Positions 34,189-42,565 of a stretch of DNA of 64,000 nt are shown here, piece after piece. The DNA comes from Denitrobacterium sp024691475 (GTDB lineage Bacteria; Actinomycetota; Coriobacteriia; Coriobacteriales; Eggerthellaceae), in the NCBI GenBank assembly GCA_024691475.1, contig JAILNP010000026.1:1-64000 (forward strand). The letters are read 5' to 3'. The notes under the pieces are model-generated. The model was not told where the DNA came from and ran no database searches. It was given only the letters and a program-made list of their open reading frames with translations. The position numbers were made by a program, and so were the translations under genes. Position 1 is the stretch's first letter, and every line of letters begins with the position of its first letter.

Positions 34189-34965
34189 TTGAATAAAGAT
34201 TTTAGCGAAATATTCCCCGATATTCCCGCCGATATCGATGCTTCCGGCTTCGATGAGGCGCGCGTGCCCCGGCATGTTGCCGTCATTATGGACGGCAACG
34301 GCCGTTGGGCGAAAAAGCGTATGCTCAACAGGCTCAATGGCCACAAGGCTGGTATCGAGGCCGTGCGCGAGACCATTCGCTGCGCGTCCGATATCGGGGT
34401 TCGCTACCTTACCATCTACTCGTTTTCCACGGAAAATTGGAAGCGCCCCCAAGACGAAGTCGTGGGGCTCATGAACCTGTTCGCGAAGACGATGCTCGCC
34501 GAAGTCGATGGGCTCGACGAGGAAAACGTGCGCGTCATGACCATTGGCGACACATCGGCTTTGCCCGAGGACACGCAGCACGCCTTCGCCGAGGCGTGGG
34601 AGCAAACGAAGGACAACACGGGCATGACGCTCGTGGTTGCCGTGAACTATGGCTCGCGCGCTGAAATCACCAGCGCGGTTCAGGCGGTCGTGAACGAGGC
34701 TCTGGCCCAGCAGGAAGCTGGCCTGGAAGTTGCCGCCGTTACCCCCGAGGCCATTGCATCCCACTTGCATACCGCTTCCATTCCCGATCCCGACCTGGTC
34801 ATTCGCACGAGTGGCGAAATGCGCCTTTCGAATTTCCTGCTCTGGCAGATTGCCTATTCCGAGTTCTATAGCACGCCTGTGCTCTGGCCCGATTTCAATC
34901 GCTACGACTTCCTTCGCGCGATTTTGAACTTCCAGGGTCGTGCCCGCAGGTACGGGGGAGTGTAG
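34189..34965 (+). CDS. uppS: isoprenyl transferase (undecaprenyl diphosphate synthase)
   Basis: A 258-residue cis-prenyltransferase making the C55 carrier lipid for cell wall synthesis. It has VAVIMDGNGRWAKKR with the catalytic Asp, the SFSTENWKRP block, and RTSGEMRLSNFLLWQIAYSE. The TTG at 34189 is chosen because GGAG at 34179-34182 is correctly spaced; the GTG at 34177 would have no ribosome site. It overlaps nothing but lies one base from cdsA. Confidence 0.94.
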   Translation: MNKDFSEIFPDIPADIDASGFDEARVPRHVAVIMDGNGRWAKKRMLNRLNGHKAGIEAVRETIRCASDIGVRYLTIYSFSTENWKRPQDEVVGLMNLFAKTMLAEVDGLDEENVRVMTIGDTSALPEDTQHAFAEAWEQTKDNTGMTLVVAVNYGSRAEITSAVQAVVNEALAQQEAGLEVAAVTPEAIASHLHTASIPDPDLVIRTSGEMRLSNFLLWQIAYSEFYSTPVLWPDFNRYDFLRAILNFQGRARRYGGV

Positions 34966-34966
34966 C

Positions 34967-35914
34967 GTGTCGAGTAACTCGTTCGAGGCCGAAGAGCAGA
35001 CGCGTGGACAGCGTGCGCGGCGTGCAGTGAGCAATGCTCCGCACAAGGCCAAGCAGGTTGCCTACGAGAAGACGCCCGATCGCTTCAAGAACGCTACCAG
35101 CCTGCAGGTGCGCTTCCGCACGGGCGTGGTGTACGTGCTCGTTTCCATCCTCGCCGTGTTGGCAACCGACATCACCACGGTGGTGTACCTGTCGCTTGTG
35201 TCGGGCATTTGCGCGGGCGAGTTCTATTACATGATGCGCGCCGACGCGAAGCTTCCCAACGAGACCATTGGCGTGGTGGGTGCCGTGGCGTACCCCGTTG
35301 CCATGTGGCTCTGGGGTCTCACTGGCATTGCCCTGGTTGCCGTGTTGCACATGATGGCCTTGTTCATCTGGTATGTGTACTGGATGCGCGCCCGTGTGGG
35401 CGACGTTGCCATCAGCTTCTTCGGCGCAGGCTATACGGGCATGCTGCTTTCCAGCCTCATTCTTCTGCGCCATTCCGTCCCCGAACCCTGGGGCGGCGTC
35501 ATTTTGCTCGTGGTGTTCTGCAGCATCTGGTTCAACGATGCCGCTGCATACCTGTTTGGCAGCAAGTTTGGCAAGCACAAGCTCGCGCCACGTACCAGCC
35601 CCAAGAAGAGCTGGGAAGGCCTCATCGCCGGCCTGGTGGTATCGGGCGGCGTATGGTGCGTCATGTCATTCATTCCGGGCGTCACTATGCCCATTCCCAT
35701 GGCCATTTTGTTTGGCGTGCTGTGCGGTGGTGCCGGCGTGGTGGGCGACCTTGCCGAAAGCCGTATCAAGCGCAATGTGGGCGTGAAAGATTCTGGAACT
35801 ATCATGCCTGGTCACGGTGGCCTGCTCGACCGATGCGATTCGTTGTTCTTCGCTTCGGTGGCAGCGTATATCTTGCTTCTTATTGGAGGTTGCATTCCCT
35901 ATGTCGCAGTGTAA
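34967..35914 (+). CDS. cdsA: phosphatidate cytidylyltransferase
   Basis: A 315-residue integral membrane enzyme making CDP-diacylglycerol. The GTG start has GGGGGAG upstream, inside uppS. The first 50 residues are hydrophilic, about eight spans follow, and the C-terminal signature is SRIKRNVGVKDSGTIMPGHGG-LLDRCDS. It overlaps dxr by 14 bases, indicating coupled translation. Confidence 0.94.
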   Translation: MSSNSFEAEEQTRGQRARRAVSNAPHKAKQVAYEKTPDRFKNATSLQVRFRTGVVYVLVSILAVLATDITTVVYLSLVSGICAGEFYYMMRADAKLPNETIGVVGAVAYPVAMWLWGLTGIALVAVLHMMALFIWYVYWMRARVGDVAISFFGAGYTGMLLSSLILLRHSVPEPWGGVILLVVFCSIWFNDAAAYLFGSKFGKHKLAPRTSPKKSWEGLIAGLVVSGGVWCVMSFIPGVTMPIPMAILFGVLCGGAGVVGDLAESRIKRNVGVKDSGTIMPGHGGLLDRCDSLFFASVAAYILLLIGGCIPYVAV

Positions 35915-37100
35915 GCGTATTGCCGTTCTTGGTTCTACCGGCTCCATTGGCGTTCAAACGCTCGATGTGGCAAGGCAGCACGCTAGCGAACTGCAGGTCG
36001 TCGCTCTTGCGTGCGGCAGGCGCGTCGATACCATGATCGAACAGGCGCGCGCATGCGGCGCCACGTATGTGGCATGCGGTCTGGAAGAAGCTCCCGAAGT
36101 TACCGCCGACCTTACTGGTCTTGATTACGCGGTGGGCATGGACGCGGTTGTTTCCCTGGTTCGCTTGCCCGAAGTCGATATTGTGGTGAATGCCCTGGTG
36201 GGCGCAGCTGGCTTGCGTGCGAGCTATGAAACGCTGCGTGCGGGCAAGGTGCTTGCGTTGGCGAACAAGGAATCCCTGGTGGTTGGCGGCGACCTGATCA
36301 TGCCGCTTGCCGCGCAGGTCGACGCCCAGCGTCGCGCAAACGGCGTTGCCCCTGCTGTGGGCCCTGCGGGCGCTCTTATGCCCATCGATAGCGAGCACGG
36401 GGCCATCTATCAGTGTCTGTTGGGCGAAGAGCACAAGGAAGTCAGCTGCCTGTGGGTGACGGCGTCTGGTGGCCCGTTCCGCGGCCGTACGCGCAGCGAG
36501 CTTTCCGACATTACGCCTGCGCAGGCCCTGGCGCATCCTACGTGGAACATGGGTCCGAAGATCACCATCGACAGCAGCACGCTCATGAACAAGGGCCTCG
36601 AGGTCATCGAGGCGCATCATCTCTTCAACATGCCCTACGACCGGATCAAGGTGGTCGTGCAGCCCCAGAGCGCCATTCATTCCATGGTGGAATTCACCGA
36701 TGGCAGCGTGAAGGCCCATCTGGGCACCACCGATATGCGCATTCCCATTCAGTTTGCGCTCAGCTATCCCAAGCGCTGGGAGGCTCCCGTAGAGCCACTC
36801 GATTTCACGAAGCTGGGAAGCCTGGAATTCTATCCTGCCGATACCGATACGTTTCGCTGCCTGCAGCTTGCTCGCATGGCGGGTACGGCAGGCGGTACGC
36901 TTCCGTGTGCCATGAATGCCGCCAACGAAGTTGCCGTAGCGTCGTTTTTGGCGGGGGAGTGCAGCTACCTGGGCATTGCCGAAACGGTCGAGCGCGTTAT
37001 GGATGCGCATGTGAATGCCGCCGTGGAAAGTCTGGAGCAGCTAGCGGCCGTCGACGCGGCGTCGCGCGAAGCGGCTCGCGGGTTTATCGCCGCGCAGTAG
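35901..37100 (+). CDS. dxr: 1-deoxy-D-xylulose 5-phosphate reductoisomerase
   Basis: A 399-residue enzyme of the MEP isoprenoid pathway (DXP to MEP, NADPH). It has the NADPH fold RIAVLGSTGSIGVQTLDV, the substrate block MPIDSEHGAIYQCL, ASGGPFRG, and STLMNKGLEVIEAHHLF. The start lies inside cdsA with TTGGAGG upstream. rseP and ispG commonly follow this gene but here lie 18.8 kb away. Confidence 0.96.
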   Translation: MSQCKRIAVLGSTGSIGVQTLDVARQHASELQVVALACGRRVDTMIEQARACGATYVACGLEEAPEVTADLTGLDYAVGMDAVVSLVRLPEVDIVVNALVGAAGLRASYETLRAGKVLALANKESLVVGGDLIMPLAAQVDAQRRANGVAPAVGPAGALMPIDSEHGAIYQCLLGEEHKEVSCLWVTASGGPFRGRTRSELSDITPAQALAHPTWNMGPKITIDSSTLMNKGLEVIEAHHLFNMPYDRIKVVVQPQSAIHSMVEFTDGSVKAHLGTTDMRIPIQFALSYPKRWEAPVEPLDFTKLGSLEFYPADTDTFRCLQLARMAGTAGGTLPCAMNAANEVAVASFLAGECSYLGIAETVERVMDAHVNAAVESLEQLAAVDAASREAARGFIAAQ

Positions 37101-37455
37101 TTCTTGCCAGCTGCCGTTAGTCCTGCTGTTTGGGCTGCTAGATCCTCGCCGCGGATGTATCGGTACGGAAATTGCCACTTACGTTTTTCCGGAAAAACGT
37201 CCGCACCCCCATTTGGCATGATTTGCAGGCTGAATATCGCCTGAGTCTTTTGCGAACTGGGAAAACGTTCATGCGCTTGGATTGGCTTCGTCGTTTTTCC
37301 GGAAAAACGAGACGACGGTTTTTTCGTTGCCGTATCGCTTCTTTGCATCTATTTCATTTCCTTGATATTTGTCTATCTTTGCGTTTTCGTATTCGTCTGC
37401 GCGCGGGAACGGGTATCGTGACTGAGTGAGGTCGGGTTTGTTATGGGGGAGTTTC
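37101..37455. promoter_or_regulatory. 355-base gap with two perfect 20-bp palindromes
   Basis: ACGTTTTTCCGGAAAAACGT (37181-37200) and TCGTTTTTCCGGAAAAACGA (37291-37310) are perfect palindromes sharing an 18-bp core, with centres exactly 110 bp apart. A T-run (37320-37325) follows the second. They lie before the haem-sensor regulator gene and are likely twin operator sites. No gene is seen in the gap. Confidence 0.6.
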
Positions 37456-38778
37456 ATGTCTCGTTCGTGGTTTCGGGGTAAGAGATTTGGCGTTCAAGGT
37501 CGCCTGATTCTCCATCTTGCTCTCGTTATAGTCGTCCTTTCCGCGGCTGGCATGGCGGTGGCCTTCCAGCAAAGCCGAAACCAGGCCTACGATTCTGCTA
37601 CGGAAAAGGCTACTGCGCTTGCCGACCAGATGGAGGCCGTTTGGAATTACGTGGAGACGCATCAAGATGCCATTTCTGCCGATGCATCTCAAGGGTCTTC
37701 CTCCAGTGGCTATATATGCATCATCTCGGTCAAATCGGTTGCTGCGAATTTCAGCGATGTCTCTACGAGCTCGATTCGTTATACGTCGCTGCGTCCTCGC
37801 AACGTTCTTGACGAGCCCGATTCGTTCGAGCGCGAAGCTATGGAGCAGTTTGCAGCTAACCCCCTACTTGCATCGTATGGGGCCATTGATTCGTCTACGG
37901 GTGAAGAGCTGTATCGATATATGAGACCCGTTCGTATCGAACAGTCGTGTCTGGGATGCCATGGTGAACCGGAAGGCGAGCGTGATGCGCTTGGCTATGC
38001 GAAAGAAGGCTATGCAATAGGTGATTTGGCGGGTGCCTTGAGCATTAGTGAAGCCATGGATGTGTACTACGGAGAGTCGGAGGGGCAGTTTGCCGGTTGG
38101 CTTATCATCTCGTTTGCTTGCCTGATCGTGGCAGTTGTGGCCATGTTTGCGATAGTGAAAAAAGTCGTGCTGAAGCCCGTATCTGCCATGTCGAAGGCGA
38201 CGAAACGGTTTTCCGAAGGCGAGACGTCGTATCGCGTCGAAGTGCCGCGGCGCAACGATGAGGTGGCTTCCCTCGCTCGCGATTTCAATGGAATGGCGGA
38301 CGAAATCGAAGATCTCTATTCCGGTTTGGAAAAGCGCGTTGAGGAGCGCACGGTTGAATTGGAGCGCATAAACGCATCTCTTTCCGACGCTCTTGCTGCC
38401 GAACGGGAAGATAAAACGCGAGCCTTGGAACGACTTAAAGCGGAACGAGAGGAAATGTCTCGTCGGGTGTTCGAGCCGTTCAGCGTTGGCGATTTTGTTT
38501 TCGATCGAGCCAAGTACGCGGTGAGCAAGCGTGGGCAGGCAGTTCCCCTAACGCCCAAGGAATTCAGTATCGTATTTGCGCTCGCCTCACGTGCAGGCGA
38601 GGTCGTTTCTCAGCAGGAATTGGTGCGAGAAGCGTGGGGCGAGGAGTATAGCGTCGAAATGGTGGGCCTTGCAGTGTACGTGCGACGCATACGCAAGAAG
38701 ATCGAAGATGACCCTGCTCATCCAACGGTGATACTTACTATCTGGGGCGAGGGCTACACGTTCGCTGTACATGATTAA
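37456..38778 (+). CDS. membrane haem c sensor fused to an OmpR-type DNA-binding domain
   Basis: A 440-residue one-component regulator. Membrane spans lie at about 17-38 and 213-235. The segment between them is outside the membrane and resembles the Tll0287-like/DUF3365 haem domain, with a single haem c motif CLGCH (C165, C168, H169). A HAMP-like domain (about 236-290) and a coiled coil (about 285-335) follow, then a winged helix of the OmpR C-terminal type (LTPKEFSIVFALASRAGEVVS ... VYVRRIRKKIEDDP). No kinase or receiver domain is present, so signal and DNA binding are in one chain. The start at 37456 has GGGGGAG. The downstream neighbour is a nitrite reductase, so nitrite, NO or redox state is the likely cue. 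Confidence 0.85.
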   Translation: MSRSWFRGKRFGVQGRLILHLALVIVVLSAAGMAVAFQQSRNQAYDSATEKATALADQMEAVWNYVETHQDAISADASQGSSSSGYICIISVKSVAANFSDVSTSSIRYTSLRPRNVLDEPDSFEREAMEQFAANPLLASYGAIDSSTGEELYRYMRPVRIEQSCLGCHGEPEGERDALGYAKEGYAIGDLAGALSISEAMDVYYGESEGQFAGWLIISFACLIVAVVAMFAIVKKVVLKPVSAMSKATKRFSEGETSYRVEVPRRNDEVASLARDFNGMADEIEDLYSGLEKRVEERTVELERINASLSDALAAEREDKTRALERLKAEREEMSRRVFEPFSVGDFVFDRAKYAVSKRGQAVPLTPKEFSIVFALASRAGEVVSQQELVREAWGEEYSVEMVGLAVYVRRIRKKIEDDPAHPTVILTIWGEGYTFAVHD

Positions 38779-38921
38779 CAAGTGTCAAGCTTTCTCAATC
38801 TCCTGTTTATGGCTTCGTTTCGAAGTGGGGGATAGGGTTGTTTCGGTTGGCTCCAGGGTGGACGATGTGCGGGGTTCGCTATCCATCGGAGTCGAGGATG
38901 CCTTAGGAGAAGGGAGATAGA

Positions 38922-40244
38922 ATGCACATGAGCAAAAAGAGCACCGTTGTCGCTACCGTGGCTCTTATCGCCACTTTGGCGGTGGCTCTGGTTGTTGCTG
39001 GATGCGGCAATGGTCCGCGTTCGCGTTCGACGAGTGTTGGGGCGGATACCACAAGCGAAATGAAGACGATGGCGGAGTATGCTGAGGAATTTCCGCATGA
39101 ATATCAGTCGAGCCAGCAGACGCGTGTCAATGCAAAGGGCTTCACTATTGGTCATACTGTTTCGAACTTGCGGGATATCTGCGAGCGGCCCGTTATGCGC
39201 GATGTGAACGGGGACATCGAATGGAATGCCGATGGAACCATGAGTGTGTTCACGAGCGAATATGATGAGGAAACGGGCCAGTATATCGTGCCCGAACTTT
39301 CTGATGAGCAGCTTGCGACGCTCAATCTGAAGTCCGGATGCATTTCCTGCAAGAGTTCCAAGTTTAATGAAATCTATGCTCAGCAGGGTGCCGCTGCATA
39401 CGGAAATGTGTACAACGGGGAAGCGCGTAGCATAGTCAATGACGAGTACTGGGATTGCGCTATGTGTCACAATGGCACGCCTTCAGCCGCTACGGTATCG
39501 CCTCAGCTTGTGTATTTTCAGGCGCTGGGCGAGGGGCTTGCCGACAAGCTCGACCCTAAGATGGCGGTATGCGCGCAATGCCATAACAGCTACGATTACC
39601 GAAGCAGCATCAAGACTGAAGAAGATTTGGAAACGTTCAAGCCGTATCGCTACGGCAATGACGTTGATGCCGTCTTCAAGAGCGCCTATGAGGATGGCGT
39701 TAACTTCGCCGACAACGATCTTGGCCTTCCGGAGAGCTATGTAGTGCATGCCAATATCGAAGGGTACATGGGCACGACGCATTACCAGATGGGCGTAACG
39801 TGCGTAGACTGCCATATGCCCAAGACGACGGATGCGGAAACGGGCAAGTCGTATCGTAGCCATTTCAGCGCAAACAGTCCGCTTGAGAGCGAGGACTCTC
39901 TTAATTACTGCCTGACGTGCCACAAGAGCCAGGGCATCGAGAGCACGGAGGCTATGGTCGATTTTGTGCGTGCCAAGGAAAGCGCCTTCGCGTCTGATTT
40001 GGAGACGCTTAAGGCGGATATCGATAGCTATGGAACCGACCTCTCGAATGCCATCGCCTCGGGGTCTATGAGCGAGGATGCGATTTCCCAGGCCAAGGAG
40101 GATTACGCGCGCGCAACGTGGTATTACCAGGTAATGATAACTGGTCCGTACGAAAGTGCTGGCAGCCAGATTGCCATGGTTGATTCCAGTGGGCTGCTTG
40201 CAAAGGCTCATGCATCCATCGACGAGGGCAGGGGCCTGATCTAG
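38922..40244 (+). CDS. nrfA: pentahaem cytochrome c nitrite reductase (NrfA-like), lipoprotein
   Basis: A 440-residue exported cytochrome. The N-terminus is a lipoprotein signal (TLAVALVVAGC, Cys28). Five haem motifs occur in NrfA order: active-site CISCK (140-144), then CAMCH (179), CAQCH (217), CVDCH (294, in GVTCVDCHMPK) and CLTCH (330). The CxxCK haem is diagnostic of ammonia-forming nitrite reductase. NrfA usually has an NrfH quinol-oxidising partner next door; none is present here, so the electron donor lies elsewhere or is unusual. It follows the haem-sensor regulator by 143 bases. Confidence 0.9.
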   Translation: MHMSKKSTVVATVALIATLAVALVVAGCGNGPRSRSTSVGADTTSEMKTMAEYAEEFPHEYQSSQQTRVNAKGFTIGHTVSNLRDICERPVMRDVNGDIEWNADGTMSVFTSEYDEETGQYIVPELSDEQLATLNLKSGCISCKSSKFNEIYAQQGAAAYGNVYNGEARSIVNDEYWDCAMCHNGTPSAATVSPQLVYFQALGEGLADKLDPKMAVCAQCHNSYDYRSSIKTEEDLETFKPYRYGNDVDAVFKSAYEDGVNFADNDLGLPESYVVHANIEGYMGTTHYQMGVTCVDCHMPKTTDAETGKSYRSHFSANSPLESEDSLNYCLTCHKSQGIESTEAMVDFVRAKESAFASDLETLKADIDSYGTDLSNAIASGSMSEDAISQAKEDYARATWYYQVMITGPYESAGSQIAMVDSSGLLAKAHASIDEGRGLI

Positions 40245-40305
40245 AACGTTGACGGCTTTCCCGCAAAGCCGTAGAGGCTCTGCCTTTATCGCATGCCCCA
40301 AACGA

Positions 40306-40341
40306 AAGGACCTCCGATGCAATCGCATCGGAGGTCCTTCT
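40306..40341. terminator. bidirectional terminator between nrfA and lctP
   Basis: A perfect 15-bp stem (40306-40320 with 40325-40339) with an AATC loop sits between convergent genes. The flanking T-runs are short in both directions. Confidence 0.75.
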
Positions 40342-40362
40342 GCGTGAGTGATTATCGTTGCG

Positions 40363-42042
40363 CTACGGCAGGATGAAGCTCAGAATGCCGGACTGCAGGA
40401 ACACCAGGCAGCAGAGCACTACCAGGAAGCCCACGCTCCAGGGCAGAACGCTCTTCATGATGTCGGCTTCGCGCTCGTCGGTGGCAACGGCGGCGATGGC
40501 CAGCGACTGCGGGCTGATCATCTTGCCCACGACGCCACCCATGGTGTTGGCAGCCAGGAACAGGTCGGGCGTAACGTTCGCCAGGGCCGGGTTCGCCTGG
40601 GCTGCAGAGTACTGCAGGCTCGAGAACAGGGCGTTTGCGCTCGTATCGCTGCCCGTAACGGCGGTGCCAACCCAGCCGAGCAGGGGAGAGATGAATGCGA
40701 ATGCGGGGCCAGCGCCTGCCAGGAACTCGCCGATGCTGATGGTCTGGCCGCTGAAGTTCATCACGTAGGCCAGCGACAGAACCAGCACGATGGTAAGGGC
40801 GGAGAAGCGCATGCGATAGCACGTCTTGCCCAGTTCCTGCACGGCTGCGCCCATTGACATCTGGTAGCGGCCCTTTTCGTTGAAGATCGTGTAGATAAGA
40901 GCCGAAATCATGCCAGCAACGAGCAGCATGGTGCCGGGCGTGGAGAGCAGGTTGAGGGTGAACGTGGTGCCCGGGTCTTTGCCGGCAGCGGAAAGGATGG
41001 TGCCGCCCGAAATGACGGGCCAGGCGATCTTGATGTCGGTGGCAGAGAGCAGCGAGGGAATGCCCAGCTTGCAGATGCCGAATACCAGAACGACAACGAT
41101 GTAGGGAACGAGTGCCATGAAGATGCGGGTGCCGTTCAGCTCGCTTGCGGCTTCTGCCGTTACGGGCGGCAGACCGAAGTCCTTGCGCACTGCTTCGACG
41201 CCACGGGGCTTCCAGAAGCGCATGAACGCCACGAGCGCTGCCATGGACACGAGTGCGGCTACGACGTCGGTGAGCTCGTAGGCGAAGTGATTGGAGCACC
41301 ACCACTGCGTGAGGGCGAAGGAGCCACCCACGACCATGGAGGGAACCCAGCATTCGCGAGCGCCGCGCTTGCCATCGAGGATGATGACGAGCAGCAGCGG
41401 TACGAACAGTGCGAACAGGGGAGCCTGATAGCCCACGATGGCGGCAACGTGCTGGGCGGTAGCGCTTGCAACGGAAGCATCGCCGCCGGCGACCATGTTG
41501 CCAGCCGTGGTGATGGGCGTTGCCACGGCGCCGTACGCAACGGGAGCCGTGTTGGCCAGCATGACGGCCAGGGCGGCACGCTTGGGCTTTACGCCCAGGG
41601 CCAGAATCATGGTTGCCGTAATGGCGATGGGAGCGCCGAAGCCAGCCAGGGCTTCCAGCAGGCCACCAAAGCTGAAGGCAATGAGCATGGCCTGGATGCG
41701 GATGTCGCCGCCGCCAACCTTGTCGAAGAACCTGCGCAGGTCCTCGCTGCGGCCCGAGCGGACCGTAACCTCGTAGAACCAAACGGCAAGAAGAATGATG
41801 TATACGATGGGGAATGCGCCGAACGCAGCACCTTGCGTTGCGGAGATGAGAGCGTATCCAACGGGCATCTGGAATGCCACGACGGCTACGATGAGCGCGG
41901 CGACCAACGCCACGGCGGCCGAGATGTGCGCCTTTGCCTTCACGCCAATGAGCATGACGAAAAACGTGAGCAGGGGCACGCAGGCCACGAGGGCGGAAAG
42001 CCCCAGATTGCCTGCAACCGGATCGGTTAACGCTTGAAACAT
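40363..42042 (-). CDS. lctP: L-lactate permease
   Basis: A 559-residue membrane transporter with about 13 spans. Family blocks include LLEALAGFGAPIAITATMILALGV, MLANTAPVAYGAVATPI, SPLLGWVGTAVTGSDTSANALFSSLQ and GGVVGKMISPQSLAIA. It imports lactate with H+. No lactate dehydrogenase gene is adjacent, so oxidation must be encoded elsewhere. Lactate would feed electrons to the acceptors encoded around it. Confidence 0.93.
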   Translation of the reverse strand: MFQALTDPVAGNLGLSALVACVPLLTFFVMLIGVKAKAHISAAVALVAALIVAVVAFQMPVGYALISATQGAAFGAFPIVYIILLAVWFYEVTVRSGRSEDLRRFFDKVGGGDIRIQAMLIAFSFGGLLEALAGFGAPIAITATMILALGVKPKRAALAVMLANTAPVAYGAVATPITTAGNMVAGGDASVASATAQHVAAIVGYQAPLFALFVPLLLVIILDGKRGARECWVPSMVVGGSFALTQWWCSNHFAYELTDVVAALVSMAALVAFMRFWKPRGVEAVRKDFGLPPVTAEAASELNGTRIFMALVPYIVVVLVFGICKLGIPSLLSATDIKIAWPVISGGTILSAAGKDPGTTFTLNLLSTPGTMLLVAGMISALIYTIFNEKGRYQMSMGAAVQELGKTCYRMRFSALTIVLVLSLAYVMNFSGQTISIGEFLAGAGPAFAFISPLLGWVGTAVTGSDTSANALFSSLQYSAAQANPALANVTPDLFLAANTMGGVVGKMISPQSLAIAAVATDEREADIMKSVLPWSVGFLVVLCCLVFLQSGILSFILP

Positions 42043-42565
42043 AAACTAACTTTCTCGAAAACTGCACTGCCACGCGCAGCAGAGGGGGCGTTGCGCGTGG
42101 GGGTAATACTATCGTTAGCCCTTTTTTGCAACCCACTCTTTGCGGCCAGCGGTGGAAATCGTCCGATGTGCGTTACCACACATTTCCAGTTCTGTGTAAA
42201 GAATCTGGAGAGTGGAGGAATTATGTCGCTATTCGGAGAGTAAGGAAGTCGCATTACCTGCATAGGAAATGGGCGCCTGTAGGCTTATGAAAAGCATGGA
42301 TTACGCCCTCCGCGACCTATTCAATTTGTCCGCAAACAAAGCCCTATCAGAAGTGAAAATAATATCTATCTGGGTAATCAATAGTAGCACCCTTCGTGCT
42401 ACCCCCGTTCGGGGGCGCGCGTGCGAAAAATAATACCGTTGATGCGATTCCCCTTCCCGTAACCATGCCGTATAAATCCCTTCGACACTTTTGGGCGCAC
42501 TGTGCCGTGGTGCGCTTTGGGTGGAAAGAGAAGGTAAGACGAGAAGAAGCAAAGGAAGGGAAAGC
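42043..42565. promoter_or_regulatory. 523-base divergent region between lctP and fdnG
   Basis: It contains, left to right: a 9-bp hairpin CCACGCGCA / TGCGCGTGG (42070-42078, 42092-42100) in the lctP leader; a very short frame with a good ribosome site (42223); tandem hairpins GTAGCAC / GTGCTAC (42384-42402) and CCCCC / GGGGG (42402-42415); a TATAAA -10-like box (42471-42476); and a hairpin GCGCAC / GTGCGC (42495-42515) before the fdnG Shine-Dalgarno. A 45-codon frame from 42297 has no ribosome site. Confidence 0.45.
42223..42243 (+). CDS. possible leader peptide MSLFGE
   Basis: A six-codon frame with a strong Shine-Dalgarno (GTGGAGGA), about 320 bases before fdnG. The ribosome site on so short a frame suggests a leader peptide or chance. 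Tandem hairpins follow it about 140 bases downstream. Confidence 0.25.
   Translation: MSLFGE

Noticed and set aside
37291..37325. Second 20-bp palindrome plus T6 as a plain dxr terminator
   Set aside because: The T-run begins about ten bases after the palindrome, and an almost identical palindrome 110 bp upstream has no T-run, so an operator pair fits better. Termination cannot be excluded.
42297..42434. 45-codon frame beginning MDYALRDLFNLSANK upstream of fdnG
   Set aside because: There is no ribosome site, and its second half runs through the tandem hairpins, so it is probably chance.
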